NCBI RefSeq assembly: GCF_020911885.1
Contig: NZ_CP087132.1
Location: 806,001 to 870,000 of the forward strand
Source of the DNA: Flavobacterium acetivorans
GTDB lineage: Bacteria; Bacteroidota; Bacteroidia; Flavobacteriales; Flavobacteriaceae
Direction of reading: 5' to 3'
Length of the DNA: 64,000 nucleotides
Shown: in pieces, positions 34,938 to 44,315 of the stretch
Layout: each line of letters begins with the position of its first letter
How positions within the stretch are numbered: position 1 is the first letter of the stretch
Notes under the pieces: model-generated
Databases searched by the model: none
What the model was told of the DNA's origin: nothing
What the model saw: the letters and a program-made list of their open reading frames with translations, nothing else
Position numbers and translations under genes: made by a program

Positions 34938-35477
34938 TTACTTTTGACTTACAAATCTTGGGTCAGTATCCATAACAGTACCACATTTAGTACAAGTTCT
35001 AAGTTCAGATGAACTATAGAAGTCTTCAAAATGAGAAAGAAAGTCTTTTTCGATATTATGAAGTTCAAAATAAACTTCATGTAATTTATGATTACAATTA
35101 TCGCAATACCAGATTAAACCGTCGGTAAATCCTTTTCCGGCTCTTTTGCGTTCAATTACCAAACCTATTGAACCTTCTGAACGAATTGGAGAATGCGGTA
35201 TTTTTGCCGGATTCAGATACATATCGCCTGCATGAAGCTCCATTTCTTTGCGTTGGCCGTCTTCTTGAATCACCACTTTTATTGACCCTTCTAATTGGTA
35301 GAACAATTCCTCGGTTTCATTATAATGGTAATCTTTTCGTGCATTGGGACCGGCTACTATCATGACAATATAATCCCCTGATTCTTGGTATAGATTTTTA
35401 TTACCAACTGGTGGTTTCAACAGATGACGGTTTTCGTCAATCCATTGATTAAGATTGAAAGGTTTTACTATTGCCAT
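34938..35477 (-). CDS. nbaC: 3-hydroxyanthranilate 3,4-dioxygenase
   Basis: Fe(II) cupin that opens the ring of 3-hydroxyanthranilate to give 2-amino-3-carboxymuconate semialdehyde, in the kynurenine route to NAD or tryptophan degradation. 179 residues. Iron ligands H51, E57 and H95 and the C-terminal rubredoxin-like site C125-x-x-C128 / C162-x-x-C165 match the numbering of the well-studied bacterial enzyme exactly. KPPVGNKNLY near the start and RKRAGKGFTDGLIWYC are family signatures. No kynureninase, kynurenine monooxygenase or decarboxylase is in this window. Confidence 0.95.
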   Translation of the reverse strand: MAIVKPFNLNQWIDENRHLLKPPVGNKNLYQESGDYIVMIVAGPNARKDYHYNETEELFYQLEGSIKVVIQEDGQRKEMELHAGDMYLNPAKIPHSPIRSEGSIGLVIERKRAGKGFTDGLIWYCDNCNHKLHEVYFELHNIEKDFLSHFEDFYSSSELRTCTKCGTVMDTDPRFVSQK

Positions 35478-35601
35478 TTTATTGTGTTCTTGTATTTAGG
35501 AAGGCTAAGTTACTAAAAATCCTAAGTCTTATTGTTTATAAGAACATAAACTCTTTTAGATTTCGAATCAATTACACCATCAAAACGCTATTAAAAAGAT
35601 T

Positions 35602-36711
35602 CTATTTTAATTCTTTAATCAAATAAATATAAACAGGAAAATGATCACTGAAGCCAATTTCGGTAGCAGAATGTCGTTTTGGATACCCTTTATATTGTCC
35701 CGAAGTTTGTATTAAAAAAGGCTTATTGTAAATTCCGGCTTTCCAATACTTTAAAGTCGAAAAGTCGTCCTGAATTAAGGATTGCGAAACCATGATTTGA
35801 TCAAAAATATCCCAAGAGTCCCTAAAAGCAATTGTACCCAATCCTTTTTTGGCCATTTCTTCAAATGGATTATAAATTCCCATCAGCGGAACTTCCTTTT
35901 TAGCGGCTTTGGCGCCAAGCGCTATTTTTATGCTTTTATTATAAGGTCCATCATTTAAATCGCCAAGTGTAATCACTTTTGCATTTGGATTTATCCTTTG
36001 TAAAGAATCGATGATTTTCCTGTTCAATAGCCCTGCGGCTTCTCTATAAGGGCTTGATTTTTTTTCACCACCGGATCGCGATGGCCAATGATTGACAATA
36101 ATACTAATTTCTTCCCCTTCCAAGAATCCGGTGACCATTAATTGATCCCGAGTAAAAACACGGTTTGTCTGCGGATTCAATTCTAAATTATCATCTGTTT
36201 TATCTTCCGCTTCAAATTTTGAGAGTGTCTTTGTCTTGTTTTCTGCTTTAAACACATACAATGGAATATTAGTATAAGTGGTTGGTCTGAAAAATTTCTT
36301 CTGATACAATAAGGCCACATCAATTCCTCTTTTATCGGGCGAATCAAAATGGATAATTCCAAATTCTTTGTCAATAAGTTTGGTGTCTTTAATTAAATCC
36401 TCCAAAACACCTCTATTTTCTATTTCGGAACAGCCAATAAAAGTGGGCGCATTCGTATTTTCCGAAGAACCAATTTCGAGTAAAACTCTGGAAAGATTTT
36501 GTAGTTTCTGATTGTATTTTTTAGAAGTCCAGCGTTGTTCCCCTTTTGGCGTCCATTCGTCATCATTAGTATTAGGATCATTAATGGTGTCAAAAAGATT
36601 TTCAAAATTGTAGAATGCAACCGTATGAATGGAATATTTCTTAGGCTGGGCAGTAAGTTTTACCATTGGCCACAATAAAATAAAAAAGGAAATCAAACGC
36701 AATACTCTCAT
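35602..36711 (-). CDS. secreted endonuclease/exonuclease/phosphatase-family protein
   Basis: 369 residues. Signal peptide about 1-22 (LISFFILLWPMVKLTAQ). EEP fold motifs: VAFYNFENLFDT, IGCSEIENR (metal-binding Glu), FDSPDKRGIDVALLY, NHWPSR, LGDLND and the final SDH of GFSDHFPVYIY. Probably a periplasmic or secreted nuclease or phosphoesterase. 124 bp upstream of the dioxygenase gene on the same strand; no terminator is visible between them. Confidence 0.88.
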   Translation of the reverse strand: MRVLRLISFFILLWPMVKLTAQPKKYSIHTVAFYNFENLFDTINDPNTNDDEWTPKGEQRWTSKKYNQKLQNLSRVLLEIGSSENTNAPTFIGCSEIENRGVLEDLIKDTKLIDKEFGIIHFDSPDKRGIDVALLYQKKFFRPTTYTNIPLYVFKAENKTKTLSKFEAEDKTDDNLELNPQTNRVFTRDQLMVTGFLEGEEISIIVNHWPSRSGGEKKSSPYREAAGLLNRKIIDSLQRINPNAKVITLGDLNDGPYNKSIKIALGAKAAKKEVPLMGIYNPFEEMAKKGLGTIAFRDSWDIFDQIMVSQSLIQDDFSTLKYWKAGIYNKPFLIQTSGQYKGYPKRHSATEIGFSDHFPVYIYLIKELK

Positions 36712-36824
36712 AACTGATTTTTTAAAATTTGATTAAACTCAAAGTACTTTTTTGAAAATCCAAAACTAGTTCTAGTAAAAATACTTCATTTATAGAACAA
36801 TCTAAAAAATATTTTGAAATTTCC

Positions 36825-36832
36825 TATCTTTG
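36825..36832 (+). promoter_or_regulatory. -7 element of the LD-carboxypeptidase gene
   Basis: TATCTTTG, 43 bases upstream of the ATG at 36876. Confidence 0.5.
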
Positions 36833-36875
36833 TTAGTGGTTCTTAAAATCTAAAAACAGTCAAGCCCAAATACCA

Positions 36876-37775
36876 ATGATAACACCACCCAGATTACAAA
36901 AAGGAGATACCGTAGCAATTTTGGCGACAGCCCGAAAAAACACAGACGACAACCTTAAACCTGCAATTGATTTATTACAAAGCTGGGGATTAGAAGTCCT
37001 AATTGGCAAAACCATTGGCCTAGACCACAATCAACTGGCCGGAACCGATGAAGAAAGAGCCGCGGATTTTCAGCAGCAATTAGACAACCCAAACGTAAAA
37101 GCCATTTGGTGCGTTCGTGGCGGATACGGAACGGTGCGCATGCTTGATTTGTTGGATTTTACCCAATTCAAACAAAACCCAAAATGGATTATCGGTTTTA
37201 GCGATATTACCGTTTTGCACAGTCATTTAAATTTAATGGGTTATAAATCCATTCATGCAATTATGCCTATAAGTCTTGAAAAAGCAAGCGATGAAGCTAT
37301 TGAAACGCTAAAAACGGCTTTGTTTGGAAAACCATTAACCTATGAAATTAACACTGATGCTAAAAATAGATTAGGGACCGCAAGTGGCGAATTAGTGGGA
37401 GGAAATTTATCCATTCTTTATAGCCTTTTTGGTTCTCCAACGGCAATTGAATGTCAGGACAAAATATTGTTCATAGAAGATTTAGATGAATATCTTTATC
37501 ATATCGACCGAATGATGATGAACTTAAAACGAAATGGCTGTCTGGAAAACATCAAAGGAATCATTGTGGGTTCCATGTCAAAAATGCGTGACAATGAAAT
37601 TCCTTGGGGCAAAGATGCATTTGAGATCATAGAAGAAATTACCCGAAATCATAGCCTTCCGGTTCTTTATAACTTCCCGGCTGGTCATATTGATGACAAC
37701 AGAGCATTGATTTTAGGAAGTCAAGTAACTATTGAGGTCAATAATCGTAAAAGTATTTTGAGATTTGAACACTAA
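36876..37775 (+). CDS. ldcA: LD-carboxypeptidase (peptidase family S66)
   Basis: Removes the terminal D-Ala from tetrapeptide murein during peptidoglycan recycling. 299 residues without a signal peptide, so cytoplasmic. The S66 triad is visible: S109 (GFSDIT), E201 (FIEDLDEYLYHIDR) and H271 (NFPAGHIDDN). VRGGYGTVRMLDLLD and GGNLSILYSLFGSP are further family motifs. Followed at 57 bp by yraN. Confidence 0.93.
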   Translation: MITPPRLQKGDTVAILATARKNTDDNLKPAIDLLQSWGLEVLIGKTIGLDHNQLAGTDEERAADFQQQLDNPNVKAIWCVRGGYGTVRMLDLLDFTQFKQNPKWIIGFSDITVLHSHLNLMGYKSIHAIMPISLEKASDEAIETLKTALFGKPLTYEINTDAKNRLGTASGELVGGNLSILYSLFGSPTAIECQDKILFIEDLDEYLYHIDRMMMNLKRNGCLENIKGIIVGSMSKMRDNEIPWGKDAFEIIEEITRNHSLPVLYNFPAGHIDDNRALILGSQVTIEVNNRKSILRFEH

Positions 37776-37832
37776 TAATGAAATCTCGCCCTGAAGCCTT
37801 GAAATTGGAATGTTGAAGTTGAAATTAAAAAA

Positions 37833-38192
37833 ATGGCCGAACACAACGAATTAGGAAAACTGGGAGAAGAATTGGCTGTGGAATTTCTGCAAAAAAACGG
37901 CTATGCCATTTTAGAAACCAATTGGACTTTTCAAAAAGCGGAAATTGATATTCTTGCAACAAAAGAAGGTATTCTTGCTGTTGTAGAAGTCAAAACCCGT
38001 TCATCATTGGATTTTGGTTTGCCACAAGATTTTGTCAAACCCAAAAAAATCCAACTTTTGGTAAAAGCGGTCGATGCTTATGTCAATCAAAAAAATCTAA
38101 ACATTGAAGTCCGTTTTGATATTATTGCAGTGCATAAGGAAGGGAAATCTTTTGTAATTGAACACCTTACAGATGCCTTTTATCATTTTTAA
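37833..38192 (+). CDS. YraN/UPF0102-family putative endonuclease
   Basis: 119 residues. The restriction-endonuclease-like core is seen as LGEELAVEFLQKNGYAILETNWTF, EIDILATKEGILAVVEVKTRSS; the PD-(D/E)xK residues are E, D (EIDI), E and K (VEVKTR). The spacing and length are normal for the family. Function in DNA processing is inferred only. Between ldcA and the ACT-like gene, same strand. Confidence 0.9.
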   Translation: MAEHNELGKLGEELAVEFLQKNGYAILETNWTFQKAEIDILATKEGILAVVEVKTRSSLDFGLPQDFVKPKKIQLLVKAVDAYVNQKNLNIEVRFDIIAVHKEGKSFVIEHLTDAFYHF

Positions 38193-38213
38193 ACGCTTTT
38201 TATTGCTGTTATA

Positions 38214-38244
38214 TTTGTAACAAATTGTTTTTTATTTATATTTG
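38214..38244 (+). promoter_or_regulatory. promoter of the ACT-like gene
   Basis: TTTG (38214-38217), exact 19-base spacer, TATATTTG (38237-38244). This is a textbook Bacteroidota promoter; the TTTG is itself the end of another TATATTTG (38210-38217). Confidence 0.8.
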
Positions 38245-38310
38245 CAATTGTTTTTCAAACAAAATACTATTAAAACCAATCGCTTACAATAAATAAAAAA
38301 CTGATTTATT

Positions 38311-38967
38311 ATGAAAACTGTTTCTTCTATAGTAGAGAATTACATCAAAACGAAGCCTTTTTTATTAAACGCCTTATCACTCGGAATCATTAACTTGACT
38401 TCATTGTCAAGAAACATAATGGCTGAATTAGAGAATGAATTTGACAAGGAAGTAAAACAAGGCGCCGTAGTAATGTCTTTAAAAAGACTAACCGAAGAAC
38501 TCGATTTTAGATTAAATCACAAAATCAATAAAGTAATAAAAAATATTGGCGAAATCACCGTACGCTCTTCATTGACCGATTATACTTTTGCCGTTTCTGA
38601 AACCGTTTTGAACAAACAAGCGGAACTAATTTCGGACATTAATTCGTTTCCGGATGTTTTTTACACCTCATCCCGTGGCGTAAACGAAATTAACATTGTG
38701 GTCAGCAAAAGCGTAAATCAATTAGTAGACAAGCACTTTGCCAATGAAAAACTAATCCAAAAACTGGATGATCTTGCTTCTATTACCGTAAAATTACCTA
38801 AAGAGAACATTGCTGTTCCAGGTATTTATTATTTCATCTTTCAGCGTCTGGCCTGGGAAGGAATTATCATTAACGAAGTGATATCAACTTCTAATGAATT
38901 TACCATATTAGTAAGCGAAGAGCAGGTAGATGTTGCCTTTAAAGTAATTAAGGATTTGAAAAATTAG
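38311..38967 (+). CDS. conserved protein with winged-helix-like start and ACT-like C-terminus
   Basis: 218 residues, soluble. Residues 1-80 are helical (IVENYIKTKPFLLNALSLGIINLTSLSRNIMAELENEF pattern, HTH-like; QGAVVMSLKRL). The C-terminal about 70 residues read ASITVKLPKENIAVPGIYYFIFQRLAWEGIIINEVISTSNEFTILVSEEQVDVAFKVI in pattern, which is the beta-alpha-beta-beta-alpha-beta layout of an ACT domain as in aspartokinase. Suggests a small-molecule sensor or regulator, but the ligand is unknown. It has a strong promoter and its own terminator. Confidence 0.8.
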   Translation: MKTVSSIVENYIKTKPFLLNALSLGIINLTSLSRNIMAELENEFDKEVKQGAVVMSLKRLTEELDFRLNHKINKVIKNIGEITVRSSLTDYTFAVSETVLNKQAELISDINSFPDVFYTSSRGVNEINIVVSKSVNQLVDKHFANEKLIQKLDDLASITVKLPKENIAVPGIYYFIFQRLAWEGIIINEVISTSNEFTILVSEEQVDVAFKVIKDLKN

Positions 38968-38977
38968 ACCAAATAAA

Positions 38978-39010
38978 AATAAAGCCTCCTGAAATTTAGG
39001 AGGCTTTATT
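38978..39010. terminator. bidirectional terminator
   Basis: 13-bp stem AATAAAGCCTCCT / AGGAGGCTTTATT with a 7-base loop, between the ACT-like gene (+) and mfd (-). Confidence 0.88.
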
Positions 39011-39037
39011 TATTCAATTTAAATCAAAAGTACTTTT

Positions 39038-42000
39038 TTAAAACATCTGCATCAATTCCAATGCTCTTCTGGTTGATTTTACATTTTCAAAAGTCAATAA
39101 AAGACGTAAGCCATTTGCTGTTTGTTTCTCTTTCATTTTGCAAAGCGAAGGATTTTTTTGTACAAATTGCAATACTTTATGGAAACGATTGGACTGGTAA
39201 TAATCCGATTGCTGATCTGACACAAAATAGCCTATCATTTTCCCTTGTTTCATTACCAGTTTTTCGATTCCTATATTGCTGGCAATCCATTTAATTCGAA
39301 TACTGTTCATTAAAGCAATCGCTCGTGGTGGCATCGGACCAAAACGGTCAATCAATTTTTTCTGAAAAAGCTGTAAATCCTCTTCGTTTTTAATGGCTCC
39401 CAATTCGTTATATAAATTCAAACGTTCACTAATATTATTGATATATTCATCCGAAAACAACAACTCAAAATCGGTGTCGATTTGTAGATCTTTGACGTAT
39501 TCTTTGGTTTCAATATCGTTTTCCTCCGGATACAAATCCTTGAATTCATTTTCTTTCAATTCATCGATGGCTTCGTTCATGATTTTTTGATAGGTATCAA
39601 AACCAATTTCGTTGATGAAACCAGATTGTTCACCGCCCAATAAATCTCCTGCACCACGAATTTCTAAATCTTTCATCGCAATATTAAAACCGCTCCCCAA
39701 TTCGCTGAATTGCTCCAAAGCCTGAATTCTTTTCCTTGCATCATCTGTCATGGCTGAATAAGGCGGACAAATGAAATAGCAAAACGCTTTTTTGTTGCTT
39801 CGACCAACGCGACCACGCATTTGATGCAAATCAGACAGACCGAAATTATTGGCATTATTGATGAAAATCGTATTCGCATTAGGAACATCCAGTCCGCTTT
39901 CGATAATCGTGGTTGCAACCAAAACATCGAATTCTCCGTTCATAAAAGCCAACATCAACTCTTCGAGTTTTTTTCCATCCATTTGGCCATGACCAATTCC
40001 GACTCGGGCATTGGGAACCAAACGCTGAATCATTCCCGCCACTTCCTTGATGTTCTCAATTCGGTTATTGATAAAGAAAACCTGTCCGTTTCGCTGAATT
40101 TCATACGAAATGGCATCGCGAATCAACTCTTCGCTAAAACCAATTACGTTAGTTTCAATCGGATATCTGTTGGGCGGAGGCGTTGTAATTACCGATAAAT
40201 CTCTGGCCGCCATTAATGAAAATTGCAAAGTTCTCGGAATAGGCGTCGCCGTTAACGTCAAGGTATCGACATTGGCAGCAATCGTTTTGAGTTTGTCTTT
40301 TACGTTCACTCCAAATTTTTGTTCCTCATCTACAATCAATAATCCCAGATCTTTGAAAACCACATTTTTGTTGACCAGTTGGTGGGTTCCTATGACAATA
40401 TCCAGTTTACCTTCGGCTAAATCTTTAAGCGTTTCTGCTTTCTGTTTGGCGGTCCTAAATCGGTTCAAATAACCAATAGAAACCGGCATATCTTTCAATC
40501 GTTCGGTAAAAGTTCTATAATGTTGGTACGCCAAAATCGTCGTAGGCACCAAAACCGCTACTTGTTTGCTGTTATCCACAGCTTTAAAAGCGGCACGAAT
40601 GGCAACTTCGGTTTTACCAAAACCTACATCTCCACAAACCAAACGATCCATCGGGCGGTCGCTTTCCATATCGGCTTTCACTTCCTGAGTCGATTTAGTT
40701 TGATCTGGCGTATCTTCATAGATAAACGAACTTTCTAATTCATTTTGCAAATAACTGTCGGGCGCAAACTGGAATCCTTTATCCAAACGCCTTTTGGCAT
40801 ACAACTGAATCAAATTGAAAGCGATATGTTTAACTCTTGCCTTGGTTTTTTGTTTTAAAACCTTCCAGGCATTCGAGCCTAATTTGTAAATTTTAGGCGG
40901 TGTTCCGTCTTTTCCGTTGTATTTCGAAATTTTGTGCAGCGAATGAATGCTCACATACACAATATCATTATCGGCATAAACCAGTTTTATGGTTTCCTGC
41001 GTTTTGCCTTCAACCTGTATTTTTTGCAATCCTCCAAAACGGCCAATTCCGTGATCGATGTGCGTTACATAATCGCCTACAGAAAGTGTAGTCAGTTCTT
41101 TTAAAGTGATATTTTGTTTTTTCGAATAACCGTTTTTGATGCTGAATTTATGATAGCGTTCAAAAATCTGGTGATCCGTATAACAAGTTATTTGATTTTC
41201 TTCATCTATGAAACCTTGGTACAAAGGCAAAACAATGGTGTTGTACTGTTTTCTGATATTCTCCGAATTGGCTTCGTCCAAAGTTTCAAAAATATCATGA
41301 AATCGTTTTGCCTGATTTTCATTGGAACAAAACAAATAGTTTTTGTATCCATTGAAATGATTTTCATTCAAATCATTCAACAGCAAATCAAATTGTTTGT
41401 TGAAAGACGGCTGCGGTTTTATATGAAATTCGAATTTCTGGCTGACTTTAAAAACCGGTTTCGAACCCCATTCGACAATGGAGAAATCCAAGGCACGTTT
41501 TATAAAAGCCTTCTGATCCAGAAACAATTGATCTGGCGTGGCATGCTTGATGTCCTTGGACAATTTCTCAAAAGCTTCTTCGGCTTTGGCAAATTGCTTG
41601 TCCAATTGCGACAATAAATCTTCGGTATTTTGAATAAAAATTATCGTTCGCTCCGAAATATAATCCAAGAAACTTTCTCTGTTTTCCTGAAAAATCTTGT
41701 TTTCTACATTGGGAATTATCGTAATTTTCTTCTGTTTTTCTATAGACAATTGAGTCGCCACGTCAAAACTTCGAATACTTTCTACTTCATCACCAAAAAA
41801 TTCAATTCGGTACGGATTATCATTCGAAAAAGAAAATACGTCAACAATCCCACCACGAACCGAAAATTCCCCGGGTTCCGTGATAAAATCGACTCTTTTA
41901 AATTCATATTCAAACAAAACCTCGTTGATGAAATCGATGGAAATTTTGTCGCCAACAGCAACTTTCAAGGTGTTTTTGTCCAGATCTCTTCGAGTGACCA

Positions 42001-42397
42001 CTTTTTCGAACAAAGCTTCAGGATAAGTGACGATGATTGCCGGTTTTTTACGGGAATTGATTCTGTTCAAGACTTCGGCACGAAGCAAAACATTGGCATT
42101 ATCAGTTTCTTCAATTTGATACGGACGGCGAAAAGAACCGGGATAAAACAACACATCTTGCTCGCCGATCATTTGTTCTAAATCGTTCAAATAGTAAGCG
42201 GCTTCCTCTTTATTGTTTAAAACAATCAAAAAAGGATGCTCTGTTTTCTTGAATAACGACCGAAGGATAAACGAGGCCGAAGATCCCAACAAGCCGTTGA
42301 GATACATCTTTTGTTGGTTATTTTCCTGCAAAAGACTTGAAATCTGCAAGACTTTTGGCGAGGAATCGTAGGTATTGTATAAGGCTGTCTTACTCAA
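39038..42397 (-). CDS. mfd: transcription-repair coupling factor
   Basis: Displaces stalled RNA polymerase and recruits UvrA. 1119 residues: UvrB-like N-terminal region (about 25-210, with VRGGIVDVFSF), CarD-like RNA-polymerase interaction domain 438-500 (VGDYVTHIDHGIGRF), SF2 translocase with Walker A GDVGFGKT at 589-596, VDEEQKFG (DEEQ box), TATPIPRTLQFSL and RVGRSNKKAF, then the TRCF C-terminal domain from about 960. All helicase motifs are intact. Its start overlaps the upstream lipoprotein gene by 8 bases, so it is translationally coupled to it. Confidence 0.97.
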   Translation of the reverse strand: MSKTALYNTYDSSPKVLQISSLLQENNQQKMYLNGLLGSSASFILRSLFKKTEHPFLIVLNNKEEAAYYLNDLEQMIGEQDVLFYPGSFRRPYQIEETDNANVLLRAEVLNRINSRKKPAIIVTYPEALFEKVVTRRDLDKNTLKVAVGDKISIDFINEVLFEYEFKRVDFITEPGEFSVRGGIVDVFSFSNDNPYRIEFFGDEVESIRSFDVATQLSIEKQKKITIIPNVENKIFQENRESFLDYISERTIIFIQNTEDLLSQLDKQFAKAEEAFEKLSKDIKHATPDQLFLDQKAFIKRALDFSIVEWGSKPVFKVSQKFEFHIKPQPSFNKQFDLLLNDLNENHFNGYKNYLFCSNENQAKRFHDIFETLDEANSENIRKQYNTIVLPLYQGFIDEENQITCYTDHQIFERYHKFSIKNGYSKKQNITLKELTTLSVGDYVTHIDHGIGRFGGLQKIQVEGKTQETIKLVYADNDIVYVSIHSLHKISKYNGKDGTPPKIYKLGSNAWKVLKQKTKARVKHIAFNLIQLYAKRRLDKGFQFAPDSYLQNELESSFIYEDTPDQTKSTQEVKADMESDRPMDRLVCGDVGFGKTEVAIRAAFKAVDNSKQVAVLVPTTILAYQHYRTFTERLKDMPVSIGYLNRFRTAKQKAETLKDLAEGKLDIVIGTHQLVNKNVVFKDLGLLIVDEEQKFGVNVKDKLKTIAANVDTLTLTATPIPRTLQFSLMAARDLSVITTPPPNRYPIETNVIGFSEELIRDAISYEIQRNGQVFFINNRIENIKEVAGMIQRLVPNARVGIGHGQMDGKKLEELMLAFMNGEFDVLVATTIIESGLDVPNANTIFINNANNFGLSDLHQMRGRVGRSNKKAFCYFICPPYSAMTDDARKRIQALEQFSELGSGFNIAMKDLEIRGAGDLLGGEQSGFINEIGFDTYQKIMNEAIDELKENEFKDLYPEENDIETKEYVKDLQIDTDFELLFSDEYINNISERLNLYNELGAIKNEEDLQLFQKKLIDRFGPMPPRAIALMNSIRIKWIASNIGIEKLVMKQGKMIGYFVSDQQSDYYQSNRFHKVLQFVQKNPSLCKMKEKQTANGLRLLLTFENVKSTRRALELMQMF

Positions 42398-42992
42398 CTC
42401 GAGGTAAATTTGGATCTATTTTTACATTTGGAATCGCTCTTGCGGTATCCATCATTTTCATTAATTCAGATTCTCCTTCTTCCAAAGGGATTTTGCTTTT
42501 CTCTACAATTTTATCCATTTGTCTTTCTAAGGATATTAATTCGAGGTTGATTTCAGCAACTAATTGAACCACTTTTTCGGCTGGAATATTATCCAAATGA
42601 ATGAATAAATCCAACAGTCGTACTTTAGTAATCAAGGTAGAAATTCTGGCTTTTATTTGAGGTTTGTCAAACTCTGGCGGAATACTGTTGTTCAAGTCCA
42701 TGACTTTTTTAGAAATCGCTGCCGATTTTTCCTGAAATGCCTCAATCGATTTTTTGGGTTTTTGGGCCAGTTCAGCCAAAAACAGACGCAACTCATTCCA
42801 CTTAGTCACACTGGCTTCAGTAGCGGTATTAATTGGCGTGTCATTAAAAACCCAGCCTTTATTGATTTTCGAGAAGACAACCTCCCTTTTTTCGGCATTT
42901 TTTTGATTGTCGGATACCCTTTTTTGATTCTCGTTTTTACATGAAGACAGTAAGACAATCAAAAAAAGAAAGTATGATAATTTATATTTCAT
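42390..42992 (-). CDS. hypothetical lipoprotein upstream of mfd
   Basis: 200 residues with lipobox LSSC (lipidated at C18). The mature part is largely helical and charged, with a possible coiled coil (AQKPKKSIEAFQEKSAAISKKVMDLNNS; VQLVAEINLELISLERQMDKI pattern). No family recognised. It overlaps mfd by 8 bases. This pairing says little about function, since one protein is in the envelope and the other in the cytoplasm. Confidence 0.78.
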   Translation of the reverse strand: MKYKLSYFLFLIVLLSSCKNENQKRVSDNQKNAEKREVVFSKINKGWVFNDTPINTATEASVTKWNELRLFLAELAQKPKKSIEAFQEKSAAISKKVMDLNNSIPPEFDKPQIKARISTLITKVRLLDLFIHLDNIPAEKVVQLVAEINLELISLERQMDKIVEKSKIPLEEGESELMKMMDTARAIPNVKIDPNLPRVE

Positions 42993-43304
42993 TTATAGTT
43001 ATTTATTATTATCCTAAGGATCAGTAATCGTATCCTCATCCCATTATTATGGATAGAATCAAATCTTCTTTTTATATCCCTTTCATTTTGAATTCCATCC
43101 AAGCGCAAAGTTACAAAGTAAATTTATAATTACAGATTGCAAAATGCGAATTACAAAGCAAAGAGACGCACCTCCTTTATATCGTTCAAATTCACAAAAA
43201 CAATAGTTGGTTTGAGGTGTTTCTTTTTAGGCGTACAAACTCTGCTTTGACCTCGTTAAATATTTTTTAAAACAGTATCTTTGCATCACAAAAAAATAAC
43301 CACA
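42993..43304. other. 312-bp divergent intergenic region
   Basis: Holds the -7 box for the threonine dehydrogenase gene (43276-43283) and a possible -7 for the lipoprotein-mfd unit (TAACTTTG, 43113-43106, minus strand). Around 43098-43170 are short GCAAAG/TACAAAG-type repeats like those near other genes here. No ORF with coding character. Confidence 0.5.
43276..43283 (+). promoter_or_regulatory. -7 element of the threonine dehydrogenase gene
   Basis: TATCTTTG, 21 bases before the ATG at 43305. It overlaps an upstream in-frame TTG at 43281, ruling that start out. TTTG lies 26 bases further upstream, longer than usual. Confidence 0.5.
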
Positions 43305-44243
43305 ATGAATCCAAAAATATTAATTATAGGTGCTTGCGGACAGATAGGCACAGAGCTAACCCATTCTTTAAGGGATATATACGGAACCAAAAATGTCATT
43401 GCTTCGGACATTCGAAAGTTGAATACCGATGTGGTAAACTCAGGTCCATTTGAAGTTATTAATGCTTTAGATTTCAATCAAATTGAACATATTGTAGAGC
43501 AACATCAAATAACTGATGTTTATTTAATGGCTGCCTTATTATCGGCAACTGCCGAAAAAAACCCTGCCTTTGCCTGGGATTTGAATATGAATTCCCTTTT
43601 TCACGTTTTGAATTTGGCGAAAGCCGGAAAAATCAAAAAAATATTCTGGCCTTCCAGTATTGCCGTTTTTGGACCTACAACTCCAAAAGAAAACACACCT
43701 CAATATACCGTTATGGAACCTTCGACGGTTTATGGAATCAGCAAGCAAGCTGGTGAAAGATGGTGCGAATACTATCATAATATTTTTGGCGTTGATGTTC
43801 GAAGCATCCGTTATCCTGGATTGATTAGCTGGTCATCGCCTCCTGGTGGCGGGACTACGGATTATGCGGTAGATATTTTCCACAAAGCATTGGCTGATAA
43901 AAAATACGAATGCTTTTTATCATCAGAAACTAAAATGCCAATGATGTATATGGACGATGCAATTAATGCAACCATAAGCATCATGCAGGCACCGGAAGAG
44001 CAAATTAAAATACGTTCTTCTTATAACTTGGCCGCCATGAGTTTTACTCCGACAGAAATTGCTGCCGAGATCAAGAAACACATTCCTGAATTTACAATCA
44101 CTTACGAGCCGGATTTCCGTCAAAAAATTGCCGACAGCTGGCCTGCAAGCATTGATGACAGTAGCGCCAGAGCAGATTGGAACTGGAATCACAAATTTGA
44201 TTTGGAATCCATGACCACGGATATGTTGGAGCATTTGAAATAA
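43305..44243 (+). CDS. L-threonine 3-dehydrogenase (extended SDR type)
   Basis: Oxidises threonine to 2-amino-3-ketobutyrate with NAD. 312 residues from the ATG at 43305 (MNPKILIIGACGQIGTEL). NAD-binding GACGQIG at 9-15; catalytic Y143 and K147 in YGISK; WPSSIAVFGP holds the Ser. The length and sequence fit the short, zinc-free threonine dehydrogenase known from Flavobacterium frigidimaris rather than the zinc MDR enzyme of E. coli. The partner ligase Kbl is not in the window. Confidence 0.9.
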   Translation: MNPKILIIGACGQIGTELTHSLRDIYGTKNVIASDIRKLNTDVVNSGPFEVINALDFNQIEHIVEQHQITDVYLMAALLSATAEKNPAFAWDLNMNSLFHVLNLAKAGKIKKIFWPSSIAVFGPTTPKENTPQYTVMEPSTVYGISKQAGERWCEYYHNIFGVDVRSIRYPGLISWSSPPGGGTTDYAVDIFHKALADKKYECFLSSETKMPMMYMDDAINATISIMQAPEEQIKIRSSYNLAAMSFTPTEIAAEIKKHIPEFTITYEPDFRQKIADSWPASIDDSSARADWNWNHKFDLESMTTDMLEHLK

Positions 44244-44262
44244 ATCAAAAAAATACAAATAC

Positions 44263-44297
44263 AAAAAAAGTCTAGCTTCAAAAACTAGACTTTTTTT
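44263..44297. terminator. bidirectional terminator
   Basis: 13-bp stem AAAAAAAAGTCTAG / CTAGACTTTTTTT (one base slack) with a 9-base loop between converging genes. Confidence 0.87.
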
Positions 44298-44315
44298 TAT
44301 TTCTAAGAATAACTC

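Noticed and set aside
39821..42181. Many plus-strand ORFs of 60-180 codons opposite mfd
   Set aside because: The mfd frame is intact with all helicase motifs; the antisense frames are stop-poor by composition only.
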